Below the pieces are notes generated by a model. It did not search any database. It saw nothing but the letters and a program-made list of their open reading frames with translations, and was not told where the DNA came from. Positions 49,753 to 63,355 of a stretch of 64,000 bases of DNA are shown here, in pieces (the stretch's first letter is position 1; the number at the start of each line of letters is the position of its first letter). The DNA is taken from the NCBI RefSeq assembly GCF_047496725.1, contig NC_132977.1:9275501-9339500 (forward strand), given 5' to 3'. Origin of the DNA: Anoplolepis gracilipes. Lineage: Eukaryota; Arthropoda; Insecta; Hymenoptera; Formicidae. A program made the translations under genes and the position numbers.

Positions 49753-51777
49753 TCATTTCTGCTTTGTAAATTCAGCAAGTTCTTTAGCATACATATCGAG
49801 TCTTTGTGTCATCTAAAATTAACATAAAATTTATGTAATTTTTTTTATTTGTATATTATAATTTAAAGTTTGCAAACTTTCTTTGTAGAGAATAGATTTC
49901 ATAAGATATTTTAATTAATTTTTTCGATCAAATTAAAAATGGATATTTTTATTATACTTAAACTAATTCTATTATGATTTGCTATGTATGTAAGATGGTT
50001 ACAATATTATTAAATTATACAGAACTCGTAAGGATGATAAGTGAAATAGACTGATTTCTTTTTATCTGACAAGTGTAATGTTTATTATACATATTTTTAG
50101 AGTCTGAATTTGATGATATCAGTTTTATTTGTCTCAATCTTTGATAAAATTCGTCTCAAAGAGATCAAAATAACTATTTTCGATACCTCTTTGTAGCAGT
50201 TCAAAAATTATAAAAAAACATGTAGGACTTATGTTACACTTGTGAAACAGAAATCGGTTTTACTCATTGTCCTTTGTAAATTATCCTGCACATACAATTA
50301 TTAATAATTTTATAAAATACTCACTCTAAATCCCCATATGTCTTTCGTTTGTCGACATAGATTTAAGTCCAATTCTCCAATCAAAAGTCCGTCTTTGTGC
50401 CGACTTAAACCTGGAGTACGTGTTCCATCAGGAGCAGTAATATAACTAGAGCCATAGAAATATCCAAAATCTTTATGTGCTGGTTTCCCATCACCAGATG
50501 TAAATTCATGATCGAAAATCTCGGTACCCACGCGATTGATAGCGCAAGTATAGTAACTATTCGCTATAGCGGCGCATCTTGCTTCAATTGGCCACAAGTG
50601 TTCGGATAATCCTTGGACGGTTGCCGATGGATTAAAAACAATCTAAAAATATAAATATAGATGAATAATTATTTATTGATAAATTTTTAGATATCTCTGA
50701 ATATTATAAAATTTGCAAAATTATGAATAGCTATAAACATTTTATAAAGCAAGAACTTGTGATTCTTACTTCTGCTCCATTCAAACCAAACATCAACCAA
50801 TTCAATGGATGATGTCGTCCGTAACATATGTTAATTGCGATGCGTCCATAAGGTGTATTAAAAACTGGATGCCCTGTATTGCCTTCCATATAATAAGTGG
50901 ACTCGTTAAAATCCCCGATACGAGGAATATGATTCTTCCTATGTTTCCCAAGGACTTTACCGTCCGTGTTAATCACCACACAGGTATTCCAGATAGTATC
51001 TCCATCAGCAGAGTCTCTTTCTAAAATCGGCGATATTATTACCATGTTATGCTCTTTAGCAAATTTAGACAGAAACATGGTCGTAGGACCAGTCTCAGCT
51101 TCCTCTGCAAATTCGCACCACGGATACTTTTCTCTTGTACAAAATGCGAATGGCATATCTGCAATTATTTCCCACATTGATTACTACACCAGTTTATAAT
51201 TTATGGTAATATGCATATAATGAAATTATTGCTCTCACATACTCCATGCTTCTTGGAGACATAAAATCTGAACCTTGTATTGAGCTGCTGTTGTGATATA
51301 TGATGCAATTTTCCTATGTATCGCATCTCGTTGGTCTAGAATGGACTGCGTTGCTGGTAATGCAATCTTATGTTGTATCAGTGCGACACGAACTAAACGT
51401 GGAGGACGAAGCTCCTCTACGATCTCACTATTCATCCTCCATCCTTGTACTTCAAATTCTTCTTTTTCCCATTTATCACATAATGGTCTAACAACATTTG
51501 GTATAAATGTATTCTTAATTTATACAATAATTAGTGATAAAGAAAAAACTATGCTATACACTATACACTAATATAAATTTAATTTTACTTGACTCATTTT
51601 TTTAAATATATAAAATTATTAATATATTTTCTTAAGAATTTTAAATTAAATATTTTTTTATACTTTTATAAAATATGAAAGTTCTTACAATAATGTACGT
51701 CCATACAAAATGCGTTTTACTTCATCCAATTCCTTTTCTGGTATATATTTCTCTAAAATTTCTTCTACAGTTGACAT
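49753..51777 (-). CDS. UPB1: Beta-ureidopropionase (beta-alanine synthase)
   Basis: A nitrilase-superfamily enzyme that hydrolyses N-carbamoyl-beta-alanine to beta-alanine, CO2 and ammonia, the last step of pyrimidine degradation (pyd3 in Drosophila). Beta-alanine also feeds cuticle tanning in insects. Exons in coding order are 51777-51689, 51487-51243, 51158-50770, 50642-50325 and 49812-49753, giving 366 residues (human 384). The catalytic triad is present: Glu at about 109 (CLQEAW), Lys at about 186 (GKHRKNHIP) and Cys at about 223 (NICYGRHHP). The C-terminal exon encodes MTQRLDMYAKELAEFTKQK, shorter than the human tail. An ATG further upstream on the same strand is in frame but opens into hydrophobic sequence unlike the family, so I use MSTVEEILEKYIP. 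The gene is head-to-head with VPS72. Confidence 0.96.
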
Positions 51778-53102
51778 AATTGGACCAGTTACTATCAGCT
51801 TATTTGACTCGGTCACCTTGATGATTAAAGTTTTATGAGATGGCGCGTTGCTGCTCTTGTAAAAGTGAAATATAATACTGATAAGAGAGAATGAACATAA
51901 GAGATAAACATCTTTAAGAAACATTATAAAGATAAGACATTCTAAGATTACGTAACACATACTAATTGAATATACATATTGTTTAAATCATTGTTGATTT
52001 TAACTATAATATTATTGAAATGACAGAACTTATTAATTCGATCAGCTAATAATACATGTCGGAATATAAATCAGATTAAGTTGTATTATATATGTAGAGT
52101 ATGCAATTAGTATGTACATAACTATACCAAATCTAATTTTGTATCATAGAATATTTGTAAATTTAATATTTATATAGATACTATAATTTTTCATTTCTTA
52201 TTTTTTATTTCTTTAATTCTTATATAGTTATTTACATATAGTAAATATATTAGATTTACAATTATATATGTGAATCTAAATTATATTACAAATGTTATAT
52301 ATTTGATAGAAACATGCAAATTTTTTGATACATTACTATTATATAATATTATGTTATATATACATAAGACAGCAAAATCTATATATAGATTTACATACAT
52401 ATGTAAGTTATTTACATATACAAATGTGTAAATAATATATGTAAGTTGCACAATATAAAATTGTTTCCTTTTTTGCTCTTATTTCAAACAATTTATAATT
52501 CAATCTCAATGCTCCAATTTATTCAGGATCAAGTCTCTTCTACATGTAATACACGAAAAAAATTCAGTTTGGAGCTTGGATTATTGTTACAACCATGGTT
52601 GTGTTCAAAAATCGATTTATCGAGTAAAGGAGCTGACCAATCAAAACATAGAAATCTTTGATCCTTTTGATTGGCCAACCAAACAGTTAACCTCTGTTCC
52701 GATGAGTAGATTTTCGAACACATGTTCTTACAAAAAAGATGATTCAAACACATGCAAAAGAGAAAAATGTTAGTTTGTATGTGAGTTGTTAGATGAAAGA
52801 TAAGCTATCAATGTATAAAATATAATTCATTAGTTTTTCAATATATGACATGTAATGCAATTTGTTTTGTATGTAAATATATAATATATTTACTAAGAAG
52901 ATTAAACATAGCATTCTAAAGATCTCATAACAATATTCTAACCTAACCTGTATATACTTGCATGCAAAATAACTTCCTCACATTAGAGGCTCTATAAAAA
53001 AAATATTTACATGCTTGACAAGTGTATAAGTGAAATGCTTTATCAACAATAAGAATTCTTATTAATTGTATCAAGAATTATAACTCAGAAAGTCTCATAG
53101 CC
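51778..53102. promoter_or_regulatory. UPB1/VPS72 divergent intergenic region
   Basis: 1325 bp between start codons, mostly AT-rich. A GC-richer patch at about 52480-52760 holds an imperfect palindrome whose inner arms (52635-52646 and 52665-52676) carry a CCAAT and an ATTGG. Core promoters for both genes should lie here, but their positions are not evident. Confidence 0.5.
52565..52730. mobile_element. Imperfect foldback element in the UPB1/VPS72 spacer
   Basis: The inner arms GACCAATCAAAA and TTTTGATTGGCC pair with one mismatch. An outer block TGTGTTCAAAAATCGATT on the left (about 52600-52618) resembles the reverse complement of ATCTAC-flanked TTTTCGAACAC on the right (about 52710-52722). 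No open frame of interest and no clear target duplication. Confidence 0.45.
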
Positions 53103-55146
53103 ATGGCTGCGACAAGAGAAAGGCGTACAAATGCTGGCAATAAAATGGCAAGATTGTTAAATGAAGAAGAGGAAGATGATTTCTACAAAACTACATATGG
53201 TGGTTTTGATGAAGTAGAGCAAGATAACGATTACATGTTTGTGATTACATTTATAACATTTATGATATGAAAAGATTTATAACAAATTATATAAACATTT
53301 AAATTTTAGGGAAGAAGACGAGGCAGAAGATGAGGTGGATTCAGATTTTAGTATTGATGAGAATGATGAGCCAGTTTCTGATACTGAGCAAGAGGGGCCA
53401 AAAAAGAAACGTAGATTAGTAACGAAAGCTTATAAAGAACCTAAACCTACTACATTACATACTCAATCAACACCTAGAGAAAAGAGAATTAGACAATCAA
53501 AACAAGATAAAACTTTGGATAGTATAGGTAATAAACATTTTAGAATAAATGTTTCTTCCTAGAACATTCAACATATTATTTTGTGCAGAAAGAAAATCAA
53601 TACGCCGTTCTACCGCGGCAAAGTCAGCAGCTACACAAAAACGCTTGCGTGAAAGAAATCAAGATCAAAGGCGAAAAATAAAAGTTATAAGACATAATAC
53701 ATGGAAACCAACACAGGAAGAATTATTAGAAGAAGCCTTGCAAACAGAAGAAATTAACATGAAATCGTTAGGTATATATAATTTAAGTACAAGTGTTAAA
53801 TAATTTATTTAAGCATTTTCTGAGTAAAATTAAAGAACAAATTAAACGGAAGATTGCAAATAATTAACATTAGCTTACGAAATATATTCCTTTCTGAAAA
53901 ATTATGGAATGAAGGAAAGGAAAATATATCACATTATTAAGAATTGTGTTTTTGAAAAAAAAAAAATATATAACATTCTAAATCTTGAATTATATATATT
54001 GTAGAAAAGTATCAAAAATTAGAAAGTGAAAAAAAGACTACTAGGTCTGTGAGAAAGCCACATGTTGGAACAATGATTAGGTATCAGTCATTGTCTATGC
54101 CAGTCATGGTATTATCCGAAACGTGTGTAAATGAGGACGAAAAAATCAATGTGGAATGTGATGATGAGAAGAATGTAAATACAGTCTCTAACACAGGTTC
54201 TGACAACTCCTTAAAAGAAGGAAGGTATATATATATATATATATCTCTAAATTTGTTTATAATAGTAATAAAATATAAGAATGCATAAAAAATAGGCTAA
54301 ATATAGGCTTCAAATATTAAATAATTAATATTTTATTCAAATATTCATTTATCTAACTAAATAAATCTGATTTTCTAGTGGAACAGAATCAAAAGCAGAT
54401 GGAAGAGATAATAAGGAGGAATCTGTAAATATTGCTCCACCTACTTCTACTAAAGAAAAAGATATCCATGCCGAAGAAACTGGAACGTTTTATGAACGCA
54501 CATTTATTACTTTTGAAAACGAACAGTCATTCTTGGATGTGTTTAAAAAACCCACGCAACAAAGGCCTCCATTAAAATCTCTTTGTGCAATTACACGGTA
54601 AAAAAATGCTACTTAAACTACTTAAATTTATTTTCATATTTAAAATTATACATAATATTATCCGTCGTCTACAATGGCAACAAACAGTACAGAGTAAGCA
54701 GTAAGCAGTACGAAATGGGATTCGATCATTTGATCGGGAGTAACGAAATGAATAAATCCCATTTCTTACTGCTTACTCTGTACTCTGTACTGCTTGCTGC
54801 CATTTTAGACGACGCATTATAGTCTTGCATTTTTTAAATTATACTTAATCAAGTAAGAATTATTATATCAAGATTAATCTTGAGAAATTAAAAATTTGTT
54901 TGATAAATGTATAGGTTACCTGCGAAATATCTAGATCCTATGACACAGTTGCCATACAAAAATGTACAAACCTTTCGACTACTTCGAGAAGCATATTATC
55001 AACAGTTAGAAGCTCGGAATGATCTTAATGATACCTCTCAAAATCCAGAATTATTGCGATGGATTGAATGGCGACAGAAGAATCATGCTAATTCACAGAA
55101 AAATACTATTCGTCTGGAGCCAGCATCTTTACCTGCACCTTCATAA
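53103..55146 (+). CDS. VPS72: VPS72/YL-1, H2A.Z chaperone subunit
   Basis: VPS72 (YL-1) is a subunit of the SRCAP/SWR1 and Tip60 remodelling complexes and chaperones the H2A.Z-H2B dimer. Exons 53103-53236, 53310-53527, 53589-53771, 54005-54224, 54379-54597 and 54915-55146 join to 401 residues (human 364). The N-terminal module RLLNEEEEDDFYKTTYGGF followed by an acidic stretch and EDEVDSDFSIDENDEP matches the H2A.Z-binding region; KKRRLVTKAYKEPKP follows. A basic region (KRLRERNQDQRRKIKVIRH) and TQEELLEEALQTEEINMKSLE are family-typical. The C-terminal YL1 domain (about residues 318-355) reads CAITRLPAKYLDPMTQLPY. The start ATG has a strong context (CCATGG). Intron 54598-54914 carries a MITE-like palindrome. 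Confidence 0.96.
54657..54820. mobile_element. MITE-like palindrome inside a VPS72 intron
   Basis: 54663-54814 begins CGTCGTCT and ends AGACGACG, and the arms continue as imperfect inverted repeats (ATGGCAACAAACAGTACAGAG on the left against CTCTGTACTGCTTGCTGCCAT on the right, and further inward AAATGGGATT/AATCCCATTT). ATTAT occurs at 54657-54661 and 54816-54820, one base outside the repeats on each side, and may be a target duplication. Non-coding. Confidence 0.7.
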
Positions 55147-56881
55147 GTTTTTTGAAGTAAGTAATAGTTTTTTTATTATATTATTTATATCCTTAATCTT
55201 TGAATATAAATTTAAATATTTTTACTATCTATATATTATAGTATTATAATAAAATAGTCCATTATATTATGTATAATATTTGTGGGTATTCCACATTGGT
55301 TTACATAAATTCCACATTGGTTATGTATTAAAAATTAAAAAATAAGTTTTGCTCTTTTGTTAAAATATATTCTAATAAATCAAAGAATTATATATAGAAC
55401 ATTCTATATATTATGATTAAATAATTTTATGTAATTATTAGTATCATAAGATAAAATATTACATTATTTAATAATAAGTTATATTTCATAAATTTTATCT
55501 ACTGCAATCAGCTTTGTAAAATATAAATTATTGATGTATACACATATGACTTTATTTTTTGTAAGGAGCATTAATTCTATCATGTAAAATGTCACAATGT
55601 AAAAATAATAATTACACAACTTATAAGCATTTGTGGATACACATATTACAACATGTGTCTTAAAAGCAAATTTGATATTTTATTAATAAAATAACGAAAT
55701 ACACAAGGCATTATTAATAATAATCTATATATATTATTGTAGACATAATATCCCTTCTGTGTGTATTTAACTGAGAATGAAACCATCTTATAATATTTAA
55801 ATCATTTTTCAACTGTATAAATTTATTCTACTTAGTGTATAAAGGAGATTGAAATTTGCTTTCCCTAAGTATTCTGTAGTTTGTATAGCCTAAGGATACA
55901 GAATAAATCAAAAGATGTCTGTAGAAAACTATGGTCACTTTGACATTGCTTGTACACATTACAGTTTTGAGTTACAGTCCATAATAAAGTAATAAGCCTG
56001 CTATATCAAATAGTAATTATATTTGTGATTATCTTATCATCTTTAAGATTGCTTCGAGAAACAACACATTATTTCTCATTTCTTACAATGAAGATATACA
56101 TATGTATATATGCATATATACACATATATACATATATATACATAATTCATGATAATATAAATTATACATATTATAAATCAAATTAAACGCACGCACGATG
56201 CTATAATTATCTTTTATTAATCTTGCTTGTTCTTAATAATCTTCCTAAAGATTATTGTTATATAAGTGACAATTTTTTTTATAAACCATCGATATCTTTT
56301 ACATATTCCATCGAGAAGTAGACATCTGGATTTGTTAACATTTTTACTCACTCTCTTTATTTTATTTCGGATACAAGCTCGTGTGTGAGACAATAACGTA
56401 TTACAGTATAGCCACACAGAAAGCAAGATTTTGAAAAATGCCTACTATACAGCTTCATTTATAACCGCGTTTTCTTGTACAGTTTTTCCGGTAAGAAGTC
56501 TGGAGTGAAAAGCTCCGTGTAAAAATAAAATAATCCCGAAGCATATAGTGCCCAAGAAGCTTATACAGACTAGTATATCATTATTTACGAAGAGCCGAGA
56601 GTGAGCAACAAGAAAAAACAATCTGTTTTCACACCTTGCCTTTTTATCATCACGTCGTGTAAGACCGTTATTTATATAGTATTTGTTTTTTCTATGCAGT
56701 GCATGTGATAAAGTACTTATTCATGATATTTCATTGCATATACGACCATAAACTGTTCACATACTCACAATCATACTACGCGTTAAGAAGAATCATTTAT
56801 ATATATATATATATATATATATGTATTACAAAGAAGCAGTAATACAACATTTATTATAACATAATTTATATCGTGACAGAT

Positions 56882-56923
<42 letters not shown>

Positions 56924-58001
56924 AAGATGATCATTTTCGCGGATAAAGATTGAAACGCATATATTCGTGCTTGTAGCATTATACAATTTTTTCACGTTTA
57001 TCCTTACTTGATTATTTCCACGAATAATGCATACTCTCATATGAATCGATTGAATGTCCTCTCTCTCGCAAGGATGGTAGAATAAAACCTCTTCTAGCAT
57101 ACGAGATTACATGCTTGCGCATATAGTCTTAACTCTTGTTCTGTTATACACCTGTTATATCTACCATCAGCTAGTATTTCCACTTTTCCCTCCTCCATAT
57201 GACTGCTTCTGTAAAATAAAATCAAATAGTCCTTTATGGAATTGGTATAGCACTTAAACTCTAAATAGTAAATGTATTTAAAGTGAAGTGTTTAAAGTAA
57301 ATGATAATTAACAGTTTGACATAGTTTTCACTTATTCTATATTTATTTAGAAATAATATAAAGATATAATAAAGATGGCATTATAAATAGAAGTAAATGT
57401 ATCAGAAATATATAATTAACTGATACATATAAATAATACTCTGTGTTATTATTGGCTTTAATACTCATTAACATACCTTTTTCATGTTGCTTTCTTCAAA
57501 CATATTTTAGATGTGTTAATGTACTCTCTATTCAAGTACAAGTAATCCAAAAGAAAAATGGTGTATGTATTATATCAATAAGATTATAAATCCTTAAGAG
57601 TTAACATGATCCAGTATTTTACATGAGCATGATAGAACTTCAAGATCCATTTAGAAGAAATTTTAAATAGAAAAACTCATGTATTAATAATAATTAAATT
57701 AATTATTTCATCTATATATATATTCAATATCAATTTTCATTGAAATTCTCTACTTTACAATTTCTAAATAAATTATAAAAGAGAATTAAAATTATTTTGT
57801 GCCAATTATTAAATACGATTCCTAAAATTAGCAAACCAAAGAAAATGTTAATAAATGTTAAAAAGAAAGAAAATATTATATATTCGTTTATACATTACTC
57901 AATATATGCAATAAATATTAATATGTTGGAATATATATTGCTATAATCACATAAAAAATGCAAAATTAATTTAGCATATTTTAGTTAGATATTTTAAAAT
58001 T

Positions 58002-58035
<34 letters not shown>

Positions 58036-59049
58036 AATGTGTGTGTGTGTGTATATGAAAGCCATTTTTATATTATTCAAAATTTATATTGATGGGCTAT
58101 ACTTTTTATTCTAGATTATTTGTAATGCGTTCTCAGTGTAATACATATTTATTGGACATAAATTTCTATTTTTACTGCTTTGCTAAAAAATCTTGTTACA
58201 TAGCACTTGATCTAATTATACAAGATATCCAAAACCATTGGATGTTTCCTTTTCAACAGAAATACTTTGATCAATTCAAAAATCGATCTTTTCTTAACGA
58301 AAAAATTATCACAATATTTAAATTTTCAATCAACATTTTGTATATGTTTTTACATTTAAATCTCATATTAAAATTCTATTAAAAACCATTTAATATTAAT
58401 TGTAGAATATGATTTCAATATTCATTTGTTTTCTTGAAATTTCATGATAAAAATTCATAGAAAGTCCTCACTTTAAATCTCTAATTAGTTAAAATTATTA
58501 TTACTTTGATATATTTTTGTTGCAAAAATATTGATTCCAAATTAGAAATAAATTATACGAATAAGAAGACTTGTCCAATGATTTTGAAACACCCTGAATA
58601 AATCACATAATATATTCTCTGCAATAAATAATAATTTTAAATATTTAAAGTATCTTCTTACTAAAAAATTAAACGTGTAAGTCTTTATAGTATACATATA
58701 TAATAGAACAAGAGATAAAAGTTCAATATTTTGTTATCGAAATATGGCTTAACAAACATATAGAATACAAATTATTGGAATGAAAGGAACATGATAGAAG
58801 TATCTTTAGCAATATTTAATTTTGATATATGTTAAAATTAACTCAATTTACAATCAAGTTAACATTTACAATAAACTAACCAGTGTTTTCTTATAGTAAA
58901 TCTATCCTATCATACAAAATAATCATCCCAAAAACTGTTTGCATCATAAACGAAATCTTTTTTCGTTAAAAATTATATATTATTCAACTGTACTTCCGTG
59001 ATATTCATACTGTATTTGCGTGTACACACATTTTAAGCAACAAGGTGAG
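55147..59049. other. VPS72/Rab11 convergent region
   Basis: 3.9 kb of AT-rich DNA between two stop codons with no recognisable coding exon. It holds (TA)n at 56798-56822, (AG)n at 56895-56921, and (TG)n at 58014-58053. A TCCACATTGGTT motif is repeated near 55290 and 55310. Part of it should be the Rab11 3' UTR on the minus strand. Confidence 0.6.
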
Positions 59050-59238
59050 TCACTGGCAGCACTGCTTACGCATTCCCTCAGCATTCATTGTTGGTTTGAC
59101 TTCAATTTGTTCTACGTTCTGTGGCCGGATTGTATCACCTTCAGGTGGGTCTCGTATCTGCTTTTGCGATACGATTCTGTATATTTCTGCAAAAACAAAC
59201 GCAAAAATGATATATATAAAACTATATATATGTATATG

Positions 59239-59292
<54 letters not shown>

Positions 59293-61442
59293 TAGTTTTA
59301 ATTTTATTTGAATAGTATAATTTGCACTCTTAAAAAATTAAAAGTATTTGTGTGAAGTTAAATAATTTTGTTAACATGTAAAATTTATGTTATGAAAATA
59401 TGGTATAAAATTGTATTATCTTAAATTTGTTAATTAGATAAAAAAAATTTTACAATTTAGAAAATACATTTCATGTAGTGATAAAAATGAAGAAAATTCT
59501 GAATTCTATAGGAAAAAAAATACATATATAAAACACAGCACAGATATGCAAAACTGATAGATTGAAAGTATATGATAATTGATATGTAATGTTCCCTATA
59601 TTCAACAATCAATTCAATGTATACTCTATATAATATCTATGAATATCACGAACAAGATCTTAAAATATATTACCTGTTAATATATTTTGAAACGCTGTCT
59701 CAACATTAGTAGAATCTAAAGCAGATGTTTCAATGAAAGACAAGCCATTCCTCTCAGCAAACGCTTTAGCCTCGTCAGTTGGAACAGCACGCAGATGCCT
59801 TAAATCTGACTTATTTCCCACTAACATGATCACAATATTCTGATCAGCGTGGTCCCGTAATTCTCGTAACCATCTTTCCACATTTTCATACGTCAGGTGT
59901 TTCGCAATATCGTACACAAGTAGTGCACCAACTGCTCCGCGATAGTATCTAATAATTCGAAGAAGATTATTAATATATATATTCATGTCATATTTATAAT
60001 ATAAAAATAAATAAAAAATTATATAATAAATATCGAGCTAATTTCAATGAAATAAAGTTTTTATTTTCAGTTTTATTTTTTTCTAAATATAAGCGATATT
60101 TTAATTGGATGAGAAATTATATATTTATAAAATTCATTAATGTGTATTAAAAACAATTTTGGTAAATTAAGTTCTTTATAATATAAATAACAAATTTTAA
60201 TTTACAGTGAAGAATTTAATTGAATTGTTATAAATTTTATTGTTAGAACTTAATTGAAAAAAATACTTAACAAAAATTTAAATATAATAATAAATAATAT
60301 AAATCTACAAAATTTTATTGTTATTATAAAAAATCAATACTAATATTAACATTTTATTATTTAATTTTAAAAATTAATTATTTTATCATTTAATTTTACT
60401 TTACTGTTTTTTTATTTTTGCAATCTATCAATCTTTCTATAGCAATATGTTAAATATTATGACTTGCACAATTGCATAGTCATTATATCATGACATTACT
60501 TAAAATATTTTGTTATAATATATTATTGTCATTTTTTTAGATTTTTTTAAATATGACACAGAAAATGGAAATTTAAACTTACGCAGAAGTGATCGCACGA
60601 TAGCGCTCTTGCCCAGCTGTATCCCAAATTTGAGCTTTAATAGTTTTACCATCTACTTGTATACTGCGCGTTGCAAATTCGACTCCGATAGTAGACTTTG
60701 ATTCCAAGTTGAATTCATTTCTCGTAAATCGGGATAAAAGATTACTTTTCCCTACTCCAGAATCTCCAATAAGAACAACTGAAAATACAGAGAGAATTGA
60801 ATAAACAATTCAAATTAAACATATTTTATAATAATCTTATGTAATAATCTAGAAACAGAAAACATATTTTTTGTGATAATTATTTTAGTAATTTAGTAAT
60901 AATTACTTAAGGAATTTTAGTAATAATTATTTTAAATATTTTGTTACTTTAAATATATCAATTTATGCATTAAGAGAAAAAAATTATTCTTTTTATACTT
61001 ATAAAAAGCCACTGTATAAACATAATTGCTATCATTATGATAACTATCTAGATATTGATCATTCAAAATGATAGATTATTATACATTATCATAAAAAGGG
61101 AAAAAATATGTAATCAAAATTACAATTTTATAGTGGTAGTACATATAAATTATATATTATAAAACAAAAAGGTTTTATTTTATTACTTTTTATAAATTAA
61201 GCTGTTATTTAATTTAATAATGTGAAAATTATAAGTAAAACAAATATTATTATCAAAAAGTTCTTGGAGATTCAATTTTATAATTAAAATCAACATTCAG
61301 ATTTTTACATGATAGGTACAAAAGTTTAATGACTTTGAAAATAACAATTGATAAATATATACAACACAATATACTTTTCTTCTTTCTATAAAGCTGAAAA
61401 AGTCATGAATTAGTGAATCAGTGCCATATCGTGGTTATATTA

Positions 61443-61484
<42 letters not shown>

Positions 61485-62747
61485 CATTGTTTCTGTATAT
61501 TATTATTATTTGATCATCTATAGGAAATAAAACATGTGGTAAGCAGAGATATAATTGGTTCCCTTCATTTCACACATGCTTGAAAAGTGTTAGAAATTTA
61601 AATATTTTATATAATACATATAAAGAATATTATAAATATGTGTGTGTTGTATTTGTATGTGTGTGCACATATGGATATGCTAAGTCAACACATTCTATTG
61701 TGTGATTTCTCGTAAACATTTGTAAACATAAATAATATAGATTATGTAGTTGTATAAGAAACGATAATAATAATAATATTTTTATCATTCTTTCATTTTG
61801 AATAAAGAAATCTAGAATAGAATTTTGTTATATCATTTTTATTTTTAAATTTCAGCTATATAATAAAATCAATTGTATGCATAAATAGTATTTCAAAAAT
61901 GCTCATAAATACCAAGAAGAATATGATTAATTCAATCTACATACATGGTATGACGCTGTATGCTTTCAGATCATGACAGTGATAGATTTAAATGTACATG
62001 ATTATATCTATATCAAGTCAAGGGTCAAGAAGCTAATAAAAGTAAGATGTAGTAATATTGAATTATCAAATGAAAATCTATGCTTGCAAAGAGTGAAAAA
62101 ACTAATTTACGTTAATTGTGAAGAATTAAGAGAAAAAAAATTCAAAAAAATGCAACAATTGATAAGAACTGACAATAGTGTTTATGGTAATTTTCTCTCT
62201 ATTTTCTTCCTCTCTCTTTTGTGACTTCCGAAAACGCGGGGCTTTGTAGAATGACAAGGTCGAAAAAAATTTCATATGTATCACACGGTACACACATCAT
62301 ACACACACACACACATACACACATGTACACGTACGAGGAAACAGATACCGTGGACATGCATCATACATCGTGTATATTCGATACACACATGTATATCGCG
62401 CGCGGTCGTCAAAATTACATGCGTAATGCATATAAATCGGGGAGTTTTCGGATGTTTATAAAAAAAAAAAAAAAAAAGTCGCTGACGTGACGCGAGATAT
62501 GGTCGCGAGAGGAGTAGCCTTTTCGCGCGACGATGGGTCATCGCCTCTGATGTCATCGTAACGACATACCGTCGTTTACGTCCGTGCAAAGTGACGTACG
62601 ACGTATGAACATTACCACGGCGGAAATGGGGACCGATGGGAGTCGGGAAGCATTCTCACGAATGTATACATGGAGATAGCGAGATAGGAAAGCGCGATGA
62701 GATTTACCTTTAAATAAATAATCGTACTCGTCGTCCCGAGTGCCCAT
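59050..62747 (-). CDS. Rab11: Small GTPase Rab11
   Basis: Rab11 directs recycling-endosome and post-Golgi trafficking to the plasma membrane, and in insects also cytokinesis and polarised secretion. Exons in coding order are 62747-62708, 60778-60583, 59948-59674 and 59186-59050, giving 215 residues (human Rab11A 216). MGTRDDEYDYLFK is the canonical N-terminus. The P-loop GDSGVGKS is at residues 18-25 (Ser25), the effector region contains STIGVEFATRS, WDTAGQE has Gln70, NKSD is at 124-127 and TSALDS at about 153-158. The tail ends in KQCCQ, the geranylgeranylation site. All GTP-binding residues are intact. The first intron (60779-62707) is 1.9 kb and separates the short first coding exon at a CpG-rich promoter from the rest. 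Confidence 0.98.
59219..59288. repeat. (TATG)/(TA)n microsatellite
   Basis: TATATG units grade into a pure TA run, in the Rab11 intron directly upstream of the last coding exon on the minus strand. Confidence 0.9.
60779..62707 (-). other. First intron of Rab11
   Basis: AT-rich with a (TG)n microsatellite at 61446-61479. From about 62220 towards exon 1 it becomes CpG-rich and includes an (AC)n run at about 62297-62330 and a poly(A) at 62460-62477. No other gene was recognised inside it. Confidence 0.7.
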
Positions 62748-63240
62748 CTCGATCGCAGTAAGCAACAAGCACCTTTCAACAAGCCGACAAGTTGAGTATC
62801 CCTAGGGTTGTCGGAACCGTACTACTCCGCGGTGCGTATAGCTTATATACAAAGAGACAGGAGACCACACAGGAGCCGCGATTAGCTCCCGTACGTTGCT
62901 CTCGTGTCAGCTGTCGCGGCACGCGACTACGGGCGAACGTGGCCGTCGCGCAAAACGATACGAGACAAAATTAGAGGGAATCCAAGGGCGGTGCGCGGAC
63001 GCGAGCGAACGCAACGGCCGATACAATTATTTTCGTTCTTTCAATTCAACTGTACAATATGGCCTCCTTTCTACGCCCCTCCAAAGCCGATACAAAGCAT
63101 GCATGCGCAATCCGCTGCCTGTCACACGCACGCGCTGCCCAACGCGACCTCTGCACCTCTCTCGCTTGTCAATTTTATGTATAGTTATTTGGGGTGCACT
63201 CCGTTTTCACACACCTTAAAGTGTTTAATGGACCAATCGA
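62480..63240 (-). promoter_or_regulatory. CpG-rich promoter region of Rab11
   Basis: A CpG-rich island surrounds the first coding exon (62708-62747) and extends upstream on the minus strand to about 63240. Open frames on both strands within it overlap and are unlike known proteins, so it is best read as promoter plus 5' UTR. Confidence 0.6.
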
Positions 63241-63355
63241 GATAAAGAATGTTGAGCGCTTGGAAGCGTTTCGTTGGATGCTGCGAAAGTTTCGAATCGT
63301 GTTTCGTTCACCAATTAAAATGGAAGGGGTAAAGATTTCTTCGCTCTGATTGGTC
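63231..63355. repeat. Imperfect inverted repeat with CCAAT boxes, upstream of Rab11
   Basis: 63231-63249 and 63337-63355 are reverse complements over 19 bases with a few mismatches, starting GACCAATC and ending GATTGGTC. An extra CCAAT lies between them at 63311-63315. No terminal duplication seen. Confidence 0.5.

Noticed and set aside
51778..51960. N-terminal extension of UPB1 upstream of MSTVEEIL
   Set aside because: It reads in frame but is hydrophobic and unlike the family; the conserved enzyme start is well defined without it.
59020..59311. Plus-strand open frames over the last Rab11 exon
   Set aside because: Antisense shadows of the Rab11 C-terminal exon and the adjoining TA microsatellite.
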